The notes under the pieces were generated by a model. That model did no database searches. It was not told where the DNA came from and saw only the letters and a program-made list of their open reading frames with translations. DNA of 64,000 bases from Tubulanus polymorphus. Taxonomy: Eukaryota; Nemertea; Palaeonemertea; Tubulaniformes; Tubulanidae. Made by a program: the position numbers and the translations under genes. This document shows positions 22,801 through 32,608 of this stretch, piece after piece (position 1 is the first letter of the stretch; each line of letters starts with the position of its first letter). The stretch lies in the NCBI RefSeq assembly GCF_964204645.1, contig NC_134027.1, positions 22,432,485-22,496,484 of the forward strand. The letters run 5' to 3'.

Positions 22801-23778
22801 GATTGATACATATTGATGCACTCACCAAAGCGCATTATATACCCAAGGCCTTTTTAGATGATAAGCGTGATGGTATCATAGAGTTTTCGAAATGGGCGGG
22901 TTTACGAGTCAGAGGGCTACATATCTAATCCATGAATTCTATACGTTTACATGTATTTAGTTACCGTACGTATGACCTACTCATTCTCGATGACTTTGAT
23001 GATATATGGTTTTGACGTGAAGTCTGAGTGCATCATAGTCTAGCGCAAACAGCTAAATGCGAATAGTGCTACACGTCAAATGTGACGCACTTGAACAACA
23101 CGACTTTCCAAAATTGTGTTCAAACAAGAAAACTAATTAAAAGTTATATGTATATATGTTGCTCAGTATTGTCGACGATGGATAACTCAGAAAATTATGA
23201 ACAATATCAAAATCAAAACAAATCAAACGAAATTTACCAATCAAATAACTAACAGGGTCAATCCAGGAAAATACTGGACTAAAATCCAGATCTTGCTGGC
23301 CGCATCGTTTTGGTGGTATCGACTATTGGAAATAATTGAATTTAACGGCGCGGCAGCCACTCACCCACTACCTTCATTGCCATTCGAATTCATTGTTAAA
23401 ACGTTACGAACATCTATTGGATGGAAAATAGGAGTCGTGAGCCTTAATCGACTGAAACATTAGCGCCGATATGCGCATTACAACTGTAATTGTTATCATA
23501 TTTTGAAGAGTCACTTTCCCTTAGAAACTGAATAAGTGGTACTGGTACTTAGCAATGCATAAAAACATTATTGTGTAACGTCAAGAAATCAATACTGTCT
23601 CGATACCAAACTAAGTCGGAAATATTCTGAATTTCAGATAAGATGGCGAAATACCGGGTATGGTGGAAAGAACATGATCGGGCCGACATTCTCATCTAAT
23701 CGGCAAATAATGAATGTTAGATGTCGGGCCCAGTGTGGAGGCTGTTACAGTGATGCTCTTCGATTAGTACCCATTTGA
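16872..23778 (+). CDS. secreted PAN/apple - GON domain protein, four exons, 289 aa
   Basis: Exons by splice sites and phase: 16872-17172 (donor GTACGA, phase 1), 19651-19913 (acceptor TTTACAG, donor GTAATC, phase 0), 22324-22488 (acceptor GATTCAG, donor GTACGT, phase 0), 23638-23778 (acceptor ATTTCAG, stop TGA). Total 870 nt. Residues 1-22 form a signal peptide. Residues about 24-98 form a PAN/apple-like fold with Cys at 54, 58, 64 and 76 (GCSAACSLDTKC, then VCELSD). Residues 101-289 match a GON domain: TCTDVLINGN; FCHGM...PKEFLPLPAGPTNNFS; DDFTYADV; RIDLTGTGFRL; and a terminal CGGC-type motif near CRAQCGGCYSDALRL. GON is known from the C-terminus of ADAMTS9/20 (GON-1) proteases, where it affects secretion and extracellular function; no protease or TSP1 domain is present here. 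It probably acts outside the cell. The exon joins are hand-made but all keep frame and restore the domain. Introns carry repeats. Confidence 0.85.
18287..18582 (+). repeat. intronic duplication
   Basis: A 65-base block beginning GAAAATTCAACCAACTTATT occurs at 18287-18351 and again at 18516-18582. Between the copies, the CTACGAAGTACGTATGCAAT...AATGAAATATTTC stretch (18400-18475) resembles 24555-24640 just upstream of the PLAT gene. It lies in intron 1 of the PAN-GON gene. Confidence 0.7.
18859..19263. mobile_element. foldback element FB2, complete palindromic copy
   Basis: Both ends carry the same sequence in inverted orientation: ATTACGGAAGCGATAAGGGG at the left and CCCCTTATCGCTTCCGTATA at the right. 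Each is followed inwards by CTCGAG, GCGTTCCAACTCG and CAAGTCG. The inside is rich in GTCGACAT/ATGTCGAC words and TCGCGATATATCGCG palindromes, so the strand can fold into many alternative hairpins. It has no transposase and sits in intron 1 of the PAN-GON gene. A rearranged copy is at 15837-16135. Confidence 0.85.
20388..20706 (+). repeat. tandem duplication, two units of about 158 bases
   Basis: CCACTAATCTGTTGATTCGAATTAGGATATG begins the first unit (20389) and CCACTAATCTGTTCATTCGAATTAGG the second (20548). Both continue through GTGCACCAAT, CAGATTAGACCAAACATTGG and AATAATGCAAATTCGTGATT. The second unit has an insertion (CCGTACCCTC) and a small deletion. Intron 2 of the PAN-GON gene. Confidence 0.9.
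21370..21655 (+). repeat. dispersed repeat R3, copy 2
   Basis: The partner of 5155-5470: GCGTAACTATTTGCAGTGAA, AGACGAAACATGAAGCCTTA and AATAATGAGGGGTGGTAGGT are shared in order. It lies in intron 2 of the PAN-GON gene. Confidence 0.8.
22040..22112 (+). repeat. short dispersed repeat R5, copy 1
   Basis: ACAAACCTCGTGGATATTGT, then GTGGAATCCTCGATTGCCAC, resembles 58728-58795 (GAACCTGGTGGATC, then GCGGAATCCTCGCTTGCCAC) and the reverse complement of 61847-61925. Three copies define a roughly 70-base family. It lies in intron 2 of the PAN-GON gene. Confidence 0.6.
22489..23637. other. intron 3 of PAN-GON gene, no feature seen
   Basis: AT-rich intronic sequence. An 88-codon frame at 23197-23463 has no domain and no splice-site support. 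Confidence 0.5.
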
Positions 23779-24685
23779 GATGTGTCACGCTTTTTCTTCA
23801 ACGATACACACGAGATAGAATCTAATTCTAAGAATGAATAACAATGTTCACTCATCATCTAAGCAATAGAAATGATACGCAATTACAAACAAAACATACA
23901 TATCCGTATGTGTATCCAGAAAAAAAGAGAACCATCAAAGCTTAATGAAAATTAGGCGATATAATCAATACATTGTTTCTCCTTTCTCCCGGGCATACTA
24001 TCAACACTGACAATAACTGTTTAGAATCATGATCAGGCTAACCATAGCTGCATAGAATGTGTAATCAGCTCATTATATTTCTATAGCTGCGGGTCTGTAC
24101 TGGTTAGATCTGATTTAACAAAAAAGGAAGATAGGCGGCCGGCCGTAGACATCGATTCAAGGTATCAATTTTAAAGCCTTAATAGAGGGAGACAAAAATA
24201 CAACAACCCATACTAAGCAATTATCGCCGTAAGGCCCGCGATCGGGAGTTCGAATCCCGAATTTTCTTGTCGCATTTTGTTCTCATTTGCTTTTGATCAA
24301 CTTAGTAACGGAATTCATTTGAAAATAATTGGTCTATTTATTCCTAAAGTAATAAAAAATGACAAGTATGCGGAATTTGGAAACGGTTGATATATTTTCT
24401 TCCTTAAGTCCAATAATTACCGGTATACGGAATACAATGTTCCAGGCCGCAGAAAACCCGTTATCGCTACTTTGCATTCATTTGCTATTCATTACGAATC
24501 GTTATTAATCCTATATACTGATGCAATGTATATTACCTTTGAAACGTATTATTCGCAATCTAGGAAGTATGTAATAAAGTGAATCTTGGAAGTATGTAAT
24601 AAAGTGAATGAAATATTTCAAAACCAGTTTTGTCAATCAGGAATTTGCTGACATAGTGGGTTTAGTCTGCGTGGAACGGTGGAGA
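23779..24685. other. spacer between PAN-GON and PLAT-TM genes
   Basis: About 0.9 kb. It holds a stretch similar to intron 1 of the previous gene (24536-24640 against 18380-18475, with the word AATGAAATATTTCAAAA) and an isolated tRNA T-arm-like hairpin CGGGAGTTCGAATCCCG at 24244-24260. No full tRNA cloverleaf can be drawn around it. The promoter of the PLAT gene should be here but shows no clear motif. Confidence 0.45.
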
Positions 24686-27600
24686 ATGGGTAAATCAGTT
24701 TACATCGGTCTACTGATTTGGCTTAGTTTTGCCGCACGTATCGAACCCGGTAAGTTGCATTTACAAACACAACGAATCTATTTAAATCTGATGCAGTCGT
24801 TTCGGGATTTGACGGAAATACGTTATAGCCTGTCGGTGCCACGCAGTACCTCATAGTACCGAGTATGCAGCCGTGAGATGGGAGTAGCAAAAAGTTTTTC
24901 CATCATCGCTGCTGGAGACTTTGCCCGAACCCCAGCCCAAATAGACTCGATGCGCCTATGCTTGCGCAGTATTGCCGTGATGTGATTGATATCAGCCAAC
25001 GATCAGAAATCACGTTTCATTTTAGCCCGGGTTATTCTACTTCTATCGCTTAAGCAATTACTATACCCAACAGGCAATCTGAGTAATAGGACTCAGTGGT
25101 GCGACTATATTATGTGCATTTGGGCCCTTCGGATAGGGTTTCGTGCCGTGGTGTACTTGAGCGCCACGCAGGGCATTATCTTTTTGTCTTAGGCCGGATT
25201 GACCCTGTTATTCATTTGATTAGGTAGATTTCGTTCGATTTTTTGATTTGGCGTCAATAAAAACCCATCACACCTGCCGGGAGCGAAACAGGGGGTTTGA
25301 TTTTGAAATCGGAAATCGAAGTACGCAGGGCATTATTAGCGGGTTTGATTTTTCTTTTCCCCGTCTAGTATGCAGAGGCCAAAGAACGTTCGACCAAGTA
25401 CCTCTGTCGCCACCAGGATTCGAGACCTGGATTGAAGAGACCAGCGACCGGTGGCTTGAAATAAATACATTAATGTTTATGATACATTATACCTAATCTT
25501 TTAAACCCGATGCCCCAATGATAATTAGTTTTTTGTTGACGAAACAATTGAATTTCAGTGAAATGGACGGTTATCGTGATCACTGGACATGAGCATTATG
25601 GCGGAATCACCGGTGATATTTATCTCAACATATTCGGGGAAAAGGGACAGAAAAAGATGATGTATTATAATGAATTCTCGCGATACAAGACGTCCGTAGT
25701 AACGATGGAAGCGGAAATGAGAACTCCTAAACGCGTCGTGTTAGAATTGAGATTGACGTACTACGCGCACGATAAAGGCTGGATACCGAAAAAGGTTATT
25801 GTAGAGCACCCTGTCCAGAATTGAAACAGGGGAAAACCGAAAAAAAAACAGGAGATGAAAACATGTTTCCGAGCGTTTCCTGTGTCGTGTACCCAACGCA
25901 CACGATGCAGGGAATCACAGAAACACGGAATCAATCCGGATCACGGATACGTTGTTCCCGAAACCAGGTTTTTCGTTTCTCGTAGGGGCTAAACGCACAC
26001 AACAAGGGGAAACAGAAACATGTTTTTCAAGCGTTTTCCTGTGTCGCGTACCTTTACGAGAAACAAGAAACATGATATCGGGAACATGCTTGTTTCCGTA
26101 TATTTCTCTGCGTTATATGCGTGGGCTTTATCGAAGGAGAATGTATCGACCACGGGGAAAATTTCGTTGAACTACCATCAGTTGAATTCATAACTGTATT
26201 ATTCATTTCTGTACAGGTCATACTCCGGCGACAAATAAACGGAACTGAAGTATCTTATACATTCGCGTGTAACGGTCGATGGATGTATAGCGGTTACGTA
26301 CAAATCTTACATAATCCGGTTGTTTCGCCACCTGGTATGTTGTCATTCGTTTGAAATGGTGGGAAATAGCCTACAAAAAACTACCAAGATATATGTGTAA
26401 CGAATTATCAAACTTTTGCATAGATTTCAAAGATTATTTCATGCGTATGAATAGCACTACCGAACGTCCTACAGATGGCGTAACTGGTAAGGTTTTTCAA
26501 TAAATTAGAGGGTTTAAGGCAGGCTTTAAGCACGCCTAAATAACGGAATATGACCTCTTTGCGTTCGTTTTTATTCATTAATGATAAGTTAGTTTGTGCT
26601 ACATGTTTTCCATTTCCTACCCAGGTACATTCGACAATCGGACCACAACCACAGCCGATTCTACAACTGCAGGTTGGTGATTCTCATTTATAGAATTTTC
26701 TCTTTCCGCCGTAAGATATCGTGAAATAAAAACGTCCCTTCGTGTGATGTTGATTTAAGCGAAATAAACATCTTCCCTCCGGCCTCACAGCTGTGACGAG
26801 ATGTGACTACAAGTACAGCCTCTGTGGAAAGGCCCGTGATGTAAAAGCTAGCTCATGTCGGGCTACGAGTCGACGGATACCGGCTAGATATCAGCAACCA
26901 GAAGGAACTAGCGGCCGGCACGCCGCAGTTTGCCGTCAAATCCGCCCGACATTAGCCGGCTTACAACACTCAGCCCGACGACAACAGACTCGTCACAAGC
27001 CCTATTACACTAGTTGCTCATTTTCTACTCCAGATCTTACCGTATCCCGCCAGTTGCTTTCGAGCGCAACCGACCCTGAGCTCAGCTAATTACAAGGCGA
27101 CGGAACTGAGTTTTTGGGCTATTTTGCCATATTTGCTATATTGGTTATTTCTATTGATGTTGCCAGCATATTTCATTTATCGCTCAACAGCATATTTCAT
27201 ATCAACAACCAACATGTATGATTCCGAACCTTGGATGCCTGAATTTTACAGAGGACAATTCATGCATTATATATTTATATAAATGCATACTGTGCTGACA
27301 TACAAATATTCAAAACATTCAAAGTAAATTTTCCATAAATCTGACTGATTTTCCTTCTTAACAAATATCCCTATGTTAAGCGCCCCCTATAGGCCAAGAA
27401 TCTCAAAAAAATCTCAGTGGCAGACCGGTGTTTCACGGTGGGGGGTACCTTTCATTTAAGCCCAAAAATGACCATGGATTGGTCTTGGATGGCTGACTAC
27501 AATGAATGCGTACAGCCCGTAGTCACTGGGACTTTCTTTGACGTCATTGCGCATCAAACTTCCGCCAAGCTCGTACAAGCGCTCGACTGCCACAGCTGAC

Positions 27601-28548
27601 TGTCATTTGATGGTAAATATATGGAGAAAATTGTCCCCTTTTTGGCACAGCTTGAATATTTTGATTGATTATTTCAGAACCAACAACCCTAGGCCAAATG
27701 AGTGCAATCACGTGGATGACGATATTTCTACCGATAGGTGGTGTGCTAGTCGTGTTGGTGGTTGTCATTTGTGCCGTCCTGGTCGTTCGTCGTCGCAAAC
27801 GACCATCCCAGGCGCCAGGTACGTATCAATTTTTTAAAATCCCGGCGCACACCTCAACGATCATCGGATGATAGCATGATCGCATTCCGTGTCCTTGGAC
27901 AGCTACGCTACTCGTGTTTGTTGTTTTTGGGCATCGTGTGACTTTAATGTACGTGCGAAATCTCACAATAAATCAGCCAAAGATGAAAAGTTCTCAAATG
28001 ATAATCTCTGATGAGGAACCCGCTGAAAATTTTCCCCACCAGGGCGGCGCTACGAACGGTAGAACCGCCGACTAACCCGGAAGTGGGCCTCATTCATTGT
28101 AAAATCTCGTCAAACACCTAAAGCACCCCCTGGATCCGCGCCTGCTTTAAGTTTGACCTTATTCATTTTGCGTCATCGTGAAGATTCCAACATTTCGTTC
28201 ATATCTCCTCTGGATTGGATTAAGATAGAAACCAAGTAAAAATATCGAGGAACTTAGCTGATAATTAACTTCTTTATGATATCGCTCATTTATAAAGTTA
28301 GTGCAACAATGCGCGCTGGTGAAGTTATCAACATTGATATCGTCTTCCCGATAATTCTACATTTTTGAAGTTTTCAGGATCAATAGACATCTATATGTGG
28401 TCTTAAATATTTTTTACCGTTTTCACCTATCGTTTATCCAGGTCAACGCATGAGCGAAATGTACACTACTCCAATAACGCTGGCCACAACTAATGAGGAG
28501 GCTACTTACAGCGAGGTTAGCTTTGCTACACACTTCCAGAAACGTTAA
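24686..28548 (+). CDS. PLAT-domain single-pass membrane protein, six exons, 239 aa
   Basis: Exons: 24686-24749, 25559-25800, 26217-26334, 26625-26672, 27678-27818, 28442-28548; phases 1,0,1,1,1 agree at every join and total 720 nt. Exon 1 is a signal peptide (MGKSVYIGLLIWLSFAA). Exons 2-3 encode a PLAT/LH2 beta-sandwich: WTVIVITGHEHYGG, then VYLN-like IYLNIFGEKGQKK, then WIPKKVIV and TFACNGRWM (the usual xxFPCxxWL end). Exon 4 is a Thr/Ser-rich stalk. Exon 5 has a TM helix at about residues 171-194 (PIGGVLVVLVVVICAVLVV) with an RRRKR stop-transfer. Exon 6 is a 45-residue cytoplasmic tail with Tyr212 and Tyr227; the latter is in ATYSEVSF, an SH2-type YxxV site close to, but not a strict match of, ITIM/ITSM. 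PLAT domains bind lipids or proteins; polycystin-1 and lipoxygenases have them. It is probably a surface receptor or adhesion molecule. The exon 2 donor (GTAGAG) is weak. Confidence 0.8.
24912..25200. mobile_element. foldback element FB1, degenerate copy
   Basis: Fragments of the family are recognisable: GAACCCCAGCC and AGACTCGATGCGC at the left, TTTAGCCCGGGTTATTCTAC in the middle, and GGGTTTCGTGCCGTGG at the right. The arms are much decayed. It lies in intron 1 of the PLAT-TM gene. A further CCAGGATTCGAGACCTGG word at 25410-25427 may be a remnant of another end. Confidence 0.65.
25825..26110 (+). repeat. repeat with ACATGTTTCC...GTTTCCTGTGTCG units
   Basis: Two diverged units, GAAAACATGTTTCCGAGCG then TTTCCTGTGTCGTGTACC (about 25857) and GAAACATGTTTTTCAAGCG then TTTTCCTGTGTCGCGTACC (about 26010), are arranged in tandem in intron 2 of the PLAT-TM gene. 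Related sequence is at 40515-40665. It contains short inverted repeats but no gene. Confidence 0.65.
26673..27677 (+). other. intron 4 of PLAT-TM gene with a GC-richer open block
   Basis: Between exons 4 and 5, bases 26785-27090 are richer in G+C than the rest of the intron. A good acceptor (CCTCACAG at 26783-26790) opens a frame in the correct phase that stays open to 27089 (97 codons, Arg/Ser/Thr-rich, two early Cys). It could be an alternative exon that would replace the TM, but no domain is recognised and it may be a decayed element. Confidence 0.3.
28190..28440 (+). repeat. dispersed repeat R1, copy 2, next to exon 6 acceptor
   Basis: This copy matches 262-560 with a deletion of about 68 bases. 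It ends at the TTTATCCAG that forms the splice acceptor of the last exon of the PLAT-TM gene, so the pyrimidine tract and acceptor region lie at or within the repeat edge. Confidence 0.8.
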
Positions 28549-29425
28549 GGTGAGACGGTGGAAATCACCATTCAGTGAAATTTCATATAGAGGACCCCGC
28601 AAATTATGGCTTGGACTAGTCTCAGGGTTGCAGCATTACATTTTTTTTCTGAAATACTTTTCACTATTCCATGGATAGATTCAACTCATTTAATCTATTC
28701 TAATTTCGGCCTATGTCCTGTAACGGACCAAATCAATGTTGGACGTTTAGAAACCAAGTTTTTGAATTCGATGTTGCCTATGGTTCAGCTAGACGCAAGA
28801 CTGTGACCGACAGGCGATTAAAGCAAAGTTTCTATTGACCTGAGTCAGTCTTTTTGGTCTTAGTTGGTCCGTTCTAAATTGGAACGGACTAAATTCAAAA
28901 CGTTCTTCATGTGTGTGTTAGCGCGGATAATGGAACAGTAGTTCCTCCAAGATGTTACCTTTCGAAAGACTCCCTGGCTCGTTATAATTAGCAGGTGCAT
29001 CGTTTACCAAATGCGGTTCGAATCCCAAATTTAGGGTTAAACATGACTTCGAACCTTGATTTTTTCAGTTACTCTTTTATCACAAGTTTACACCGAGTCA
29101 TCACGAATGCCGACATGTGACGTCATATCGATTCGGACACGGACGTTTTACCGGATGTGAACGAGTGCTGCCCTCTATTCATTGATACCATATCCAAGAA
29201 GATTTGTCATCTTGCAGAAATTATGACGAGCGGGATCGCACCTTGGCAACACTTTTCCACACAGTCAGGACTAGTTTCAATGAGGCCAGGCAAAGCTAAA
29301 TGTGGCGATTCGAAAATCAAATACTTTGACTTAATCCAGTATTCGTACTTGATGACATTATGTGACGGCGTTCCACTAGGCTAATTCGATAGTTCAATAA
29401 AACTGCGAGTGAATAAATCCATGAT
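28549..29425 (+). other. probable 3' UTR of PLAT-TM gene with optional intron
   Basis: A strong donor (TAAG/GTGAGAC at 28547-28554) starts directly after the stop codon, and a good acceptor TTTTTTCAG ends at 29068, so an intron in the 3' UTR is possible. The 75-codon frame at 29157-29384 starts with GTG, shows no domain and is best read as UTR. Confidence 0.45.
29396..29417 (+). terminator. polyadenylation signals AATAAA (x2)
   Basis: AATAAA occurs at 29396-29401 and again at 29412-29417, in the correct strand downstream of the PLAT-TM stop codon. This is the most likely 3' end of that transcript. Inferred from position only. Confidence 0.45.
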
Positions 29426-29713
29426 CGGGTTGCTATCTGTTTATGATTCGTCGGTGAAGATTTTCTGAACTGGTTCTAATATATAGCCGCGGCGAATTCA
29501 CTTGAGAAACACGGTACTCATTAAGAACGTAATTCAGTAGATTTATTGCCGCGGCTTTCGTCGCTGCAGACGCTCTGTAGGCCTACTTCCAACGCCACTG
29601 ATTTCAAAGTGATCAACAGGATGCGCAATTTGGGTAATATTTTAGAGCATCCACGGCGAAACGGAAGTGATATTGGTAGAAACAAAATAGATATCTGTAG
29701 GGTTGAATCGCTG

Positions 29714-29786
29714 AAGGGTTAGGGCTTAGGGTCCAGGGTTAGGGTCAAGAGGGTCCATAGGATTAGGGTTAGGGTAAGGGTTAGGA
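29714..29786 (+). repeat. interstitial telomere-like repeat (TTAGGG)n
   Basis: AGGGTTAGGGCTTAGGGTCC, then AGGGTTAGGGTCAAG, then GATTAGGGTTAGGGTAAGGG are degenerate TTAGGG/TAGGGT units spread over about 70 bases. TTAGGG is the usual animal telomere repeat outside arthropods. A short internal array like this usually marks a repaired break or an old fusion. Confidence 0.85.
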
Positions 29787-29904
29787 TCACAGAAAGTGGT
29801 TTGGGGCTCTTGACCATTTGGGAGCTCTTGACCGTCATATATTATAACAGGAAAGGGTTAAGGGTAAGGCTATAAGTAGTCAAAAAGTTACGTGGATTGC
29901 CAGC

Positions 29905-30205
29905 CGCTGGGTTGCTACAGTGGTTAGAATGCTGAAACATTACACAACTTGCACAGGATGCGCCGTTCCATCCGCGGTGAGGAACATCAATCGTTCAATT
30001 AATTTGAAGACAAAGGGTTTAATTAATGCCTTAAATACCTTATTCCCGATTTACCTTCTCAGTGCATGCGAGTATTAGATTTGGTAACCGGCATTAATAT
30101 TAATTTTATCTTTCATTATTATTCTATGTACAAATAATTTTATGCATATTTTTTATTGTGTACAAAAATGTAATGTCATCATAAACATTGAATTGAATTG
30201 AATGC
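29905..30205 (+). mobile_element. probable SINE or LINE 3' end, decayed
   Basis: GTTGCTACAGTGGTTAGAATGC near 29911 resembles a pol III A box region. The following 270 bases are AT-rich and end in TTGAATTGAATTGAAT (30186-30203), a typical short retroelement 3' tail. The B box is not clear, so the class is uncertain. Confidence 0.4.
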
Positions 30206-31569
30206 CAGTCCTAGGTATTTGTATGCCTAAGTCCAGCAATGCAGAGGGCAGGTTATTCGACTTAGACTGTCAATTCATTTTTCAAATGCAAACCTTTTGC
30301 GGATTTTAGGCAGTTCATCGCAACCCCCTTATTTACCTAACGCTATAAGGGATTGTCCGTGTACATTGGCCTGATGTTCTACGAATACGCGTGCATTGGT
30401 ATGTCCCAAACATGGAGGAGCTGGTATCTATCCCATCTGTGTTTTAGAGCGGGGCGGTGGCTCCTGACACGCCTCTCCCCTGAAGAACCAGTCTGATTCC
30501 CTGTAGAGCACAATGGATGGTGGGTGTAAGGGAATGCATGTATGTCTCCCAGTCGAGTCATTTCTGTTACCGTATTGTTTCTTGTCAAACTGACAATGGA
30601 TTCGAGTTGGAAGAATGTCAGTTGAAATGTCAAGCAAGACAAATTTCGGTTGCCGGAGTTATTCGACTATTGGCGAACTAAGCCGAAATTCAGCTTGACA
30701 GATCTATAGTCAGGAAATAACGCAAGTTGAGCACGAAGTTTGACCTATTCCAAGATAGCCCGCGCTGTGAAATGTGTAAGACCGAACTGCCATGCGTTCG
30801 TTTAATTAGACAAATAGTCGAAATCCGAAGGTCGTCAAATACGACAAAGTATGTAACCAATTTTCTCGTCAAATCATCATTGAATAAATGCCAGCTGTTG
30901 GTTACCAGTGTAACAGTGACCCTCTTTATCCTCAAGACGTGTGAACCTCCATCTGATATAAAATGAACAGTAGAAATTTTGCTTTCTTTGTACGCTTTTT
31001 TCGCTTTATAGTTTTTCTTTAAAACAAATTGTGACGTACACACACAGCCATCTATATACATGCGTAGAAATGATGATATAATTTAAAAGATTAATGCAAA
31101 ACATTCAGTTCAATTCTATTTCATGTATATCTACATTCATTTAATTTAGAAACTATAAAACACGTATTTATATATTTCTATTTATATTTGATAAAAGTAC
31201 AGATATGTTAAGATGTTTGAATTAATTCCGATTTTAAATTCAATTTAAACCCTTCAAAGATATGGCTGACTCCATTGTGATGATTCACGAACCAAACTTT
31301 TGCCTCTAACGTAGCGACGTGATATTGAATTGCCGGCATCTTCTAAATCAGGTTCGTTCATTTGTTGGCAATAATCGATGACGTCATTAGAACTTTATGG
31401 GGTAGCCTTCCTTAAAGTCTATCAGTAGTTGGATAACGCATGCGAAAGGTATTATTATATTGTCCAATGTGAAAATTATTTGATAATTTTTTTGGCATTT
31501 CCAGTGAGTTTGAACTTAAACTTTGATCAAATAGGGGATTTTCAAATAAGGGGATCATAGTCACGTCTG
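30206..31569. other. no gene seen
   Basis: Spacer between the convergent PLAT-TM (+) and Ly6 (-) genes. Overlapping open frames at 30379-30642 and 30690-31061 show no domain or splice support. Confidence 0.5.
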
Positions 31570-32585
31570 TTATCGAAGTTGATGAATAACGAAGGTCAGG
31601 ACGGTTACTAAGACGAGAGATGACAGAGCTAGCGTCGATTTGTCGGCCGAGTTGCAGTTGTGACCGGTGCAACAGTATTGATCCAATTTCAAACCCCCCG
31701 TATACGTAATGTTGCCCTCATTGCACTTCACGTACGGGCTATAACACCCTTTTAACTCCCAGGCAATACCGTCTACTGTCCCGACTTGTTTCTAAAACAA
31801 TGGAAAAAACATAACAACAATAGATATCAATAGATTCCAATTTAAAGTTCGCGTAAGTAGGTTTAGATATTTAAGTATACTTACGTAGCACGGGCCTTTG
31901 GTTGTACATTTGGTGTTATGGCGACAATAGTCATTTTTACAAAATTTGAAGTAGCAATCATCGGCGAACACAACTGAAATAGAATGAATTTCAAACTTTG
32001 CGGTGATATACGTGCAAAACATTAGGGTCCTTCCCGATTTTTTGGTAATATTGGTCTCCTTAGGGGCTGGTACCCCAGTTCTACGACGATCCACGGACTT
32101 CAAAGCGGTGGCTTGATAAATGATGAGTAGCTGAAAATGCCGATAATTCGAAATACTCAATATTCAAGTTAAATCTTAGCATTCCAGCCAAATCGGGTTT
32201 GTTACAAAGAACCATATCCTTCTTCGTGTAAATATCTTCAACTTTCCATGTGAGCTTAAATAGCGTCGGGACATCGATTTTAATTTGAAATTCTTCAATA
32301 CGTATATAATATGACTTTGATTCAAGTTATAGTACGCGTATATTTCGTAAAGATGAGCGCCGGCCCTTTTATCCCTCAAACGACCTTCGCATGAACGAGA
32401 AATGCTGTCGTCATGTTATTCTCCAGATTTCTGAACCATAGTTTGGCATCTACATCCTTTTCTAAAGCTAATAACACATTTAAATCTACATCAACGTATT
32501 CTACTGTTTTGATTCGTTTGCAAAACCTACCAGATGCGCAAAAAGCTAGCGCCAACAGGACACAAATCGGCGAATTATAATTCAT
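31570..32585 (-). CDS. Ly6/three-finger GPI-anchored protein A, three exons, 121 aa
   Basis: Exons on the minus strand: 32585-32531 (donor GTAGGT, phase 1), 31973-31885 (acceptor TATTTCAG, donor GTAAGT, phase 0), 31791-31570 (acceptor GTTTTAG, stop TAA). Total 366 nt. Exon 1 is a signal peptide (MNYNSPICVLLALAFCAS). The mature part begins near ADDCYF and has ten cysteines spaced as in Ly6/uPAR three-finger domains, ending CCTGHNCNSAD (LCCxxDxCN-like). NIT is a likely N-glycosylation site. The last 20 residues are hydrophobic (STLALSSLVLVTVLTFVI) and follow a small-residue site, so a GPI anchor is likely. Ly6 proteins act as surface modulators of receptors or channels, in adhesion or in immunity; the partner here is unknown. 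It is a close paralogue of the next gene upstream. An ATG in frame at 32639 (MWELFVED) is conserved as DNA in both genes but would bury the signal peptide, so I start at 32585. Confidence 0.9.
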
Positions 32586-32608
32586 TTTCGGCGTAGTGTG
32601 ATCAGCGT

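Noticed and set aside
24244-24260. tRNA gene suggested by CGGGAGTTCGAATCCCG
   Set aside because: Only a T-arm-like hairpin is present; no acceptor, D or anticodon arm can be drawn upstream.
16872-28548. One long gene joining PAN-GON and PLAT-TM
   Set aside because: The GON exon at 23638 ends in a stop after the complete domain, and a separate signal-peptide exon at 24686 joins the PLAT exon in the correct phase.
29157-29384. 75-codon frame after the PLAT-TM gene
   Set aside because: No ATG start, no domain, and it sits before AATAAA signals; better explained as 3' UTR.
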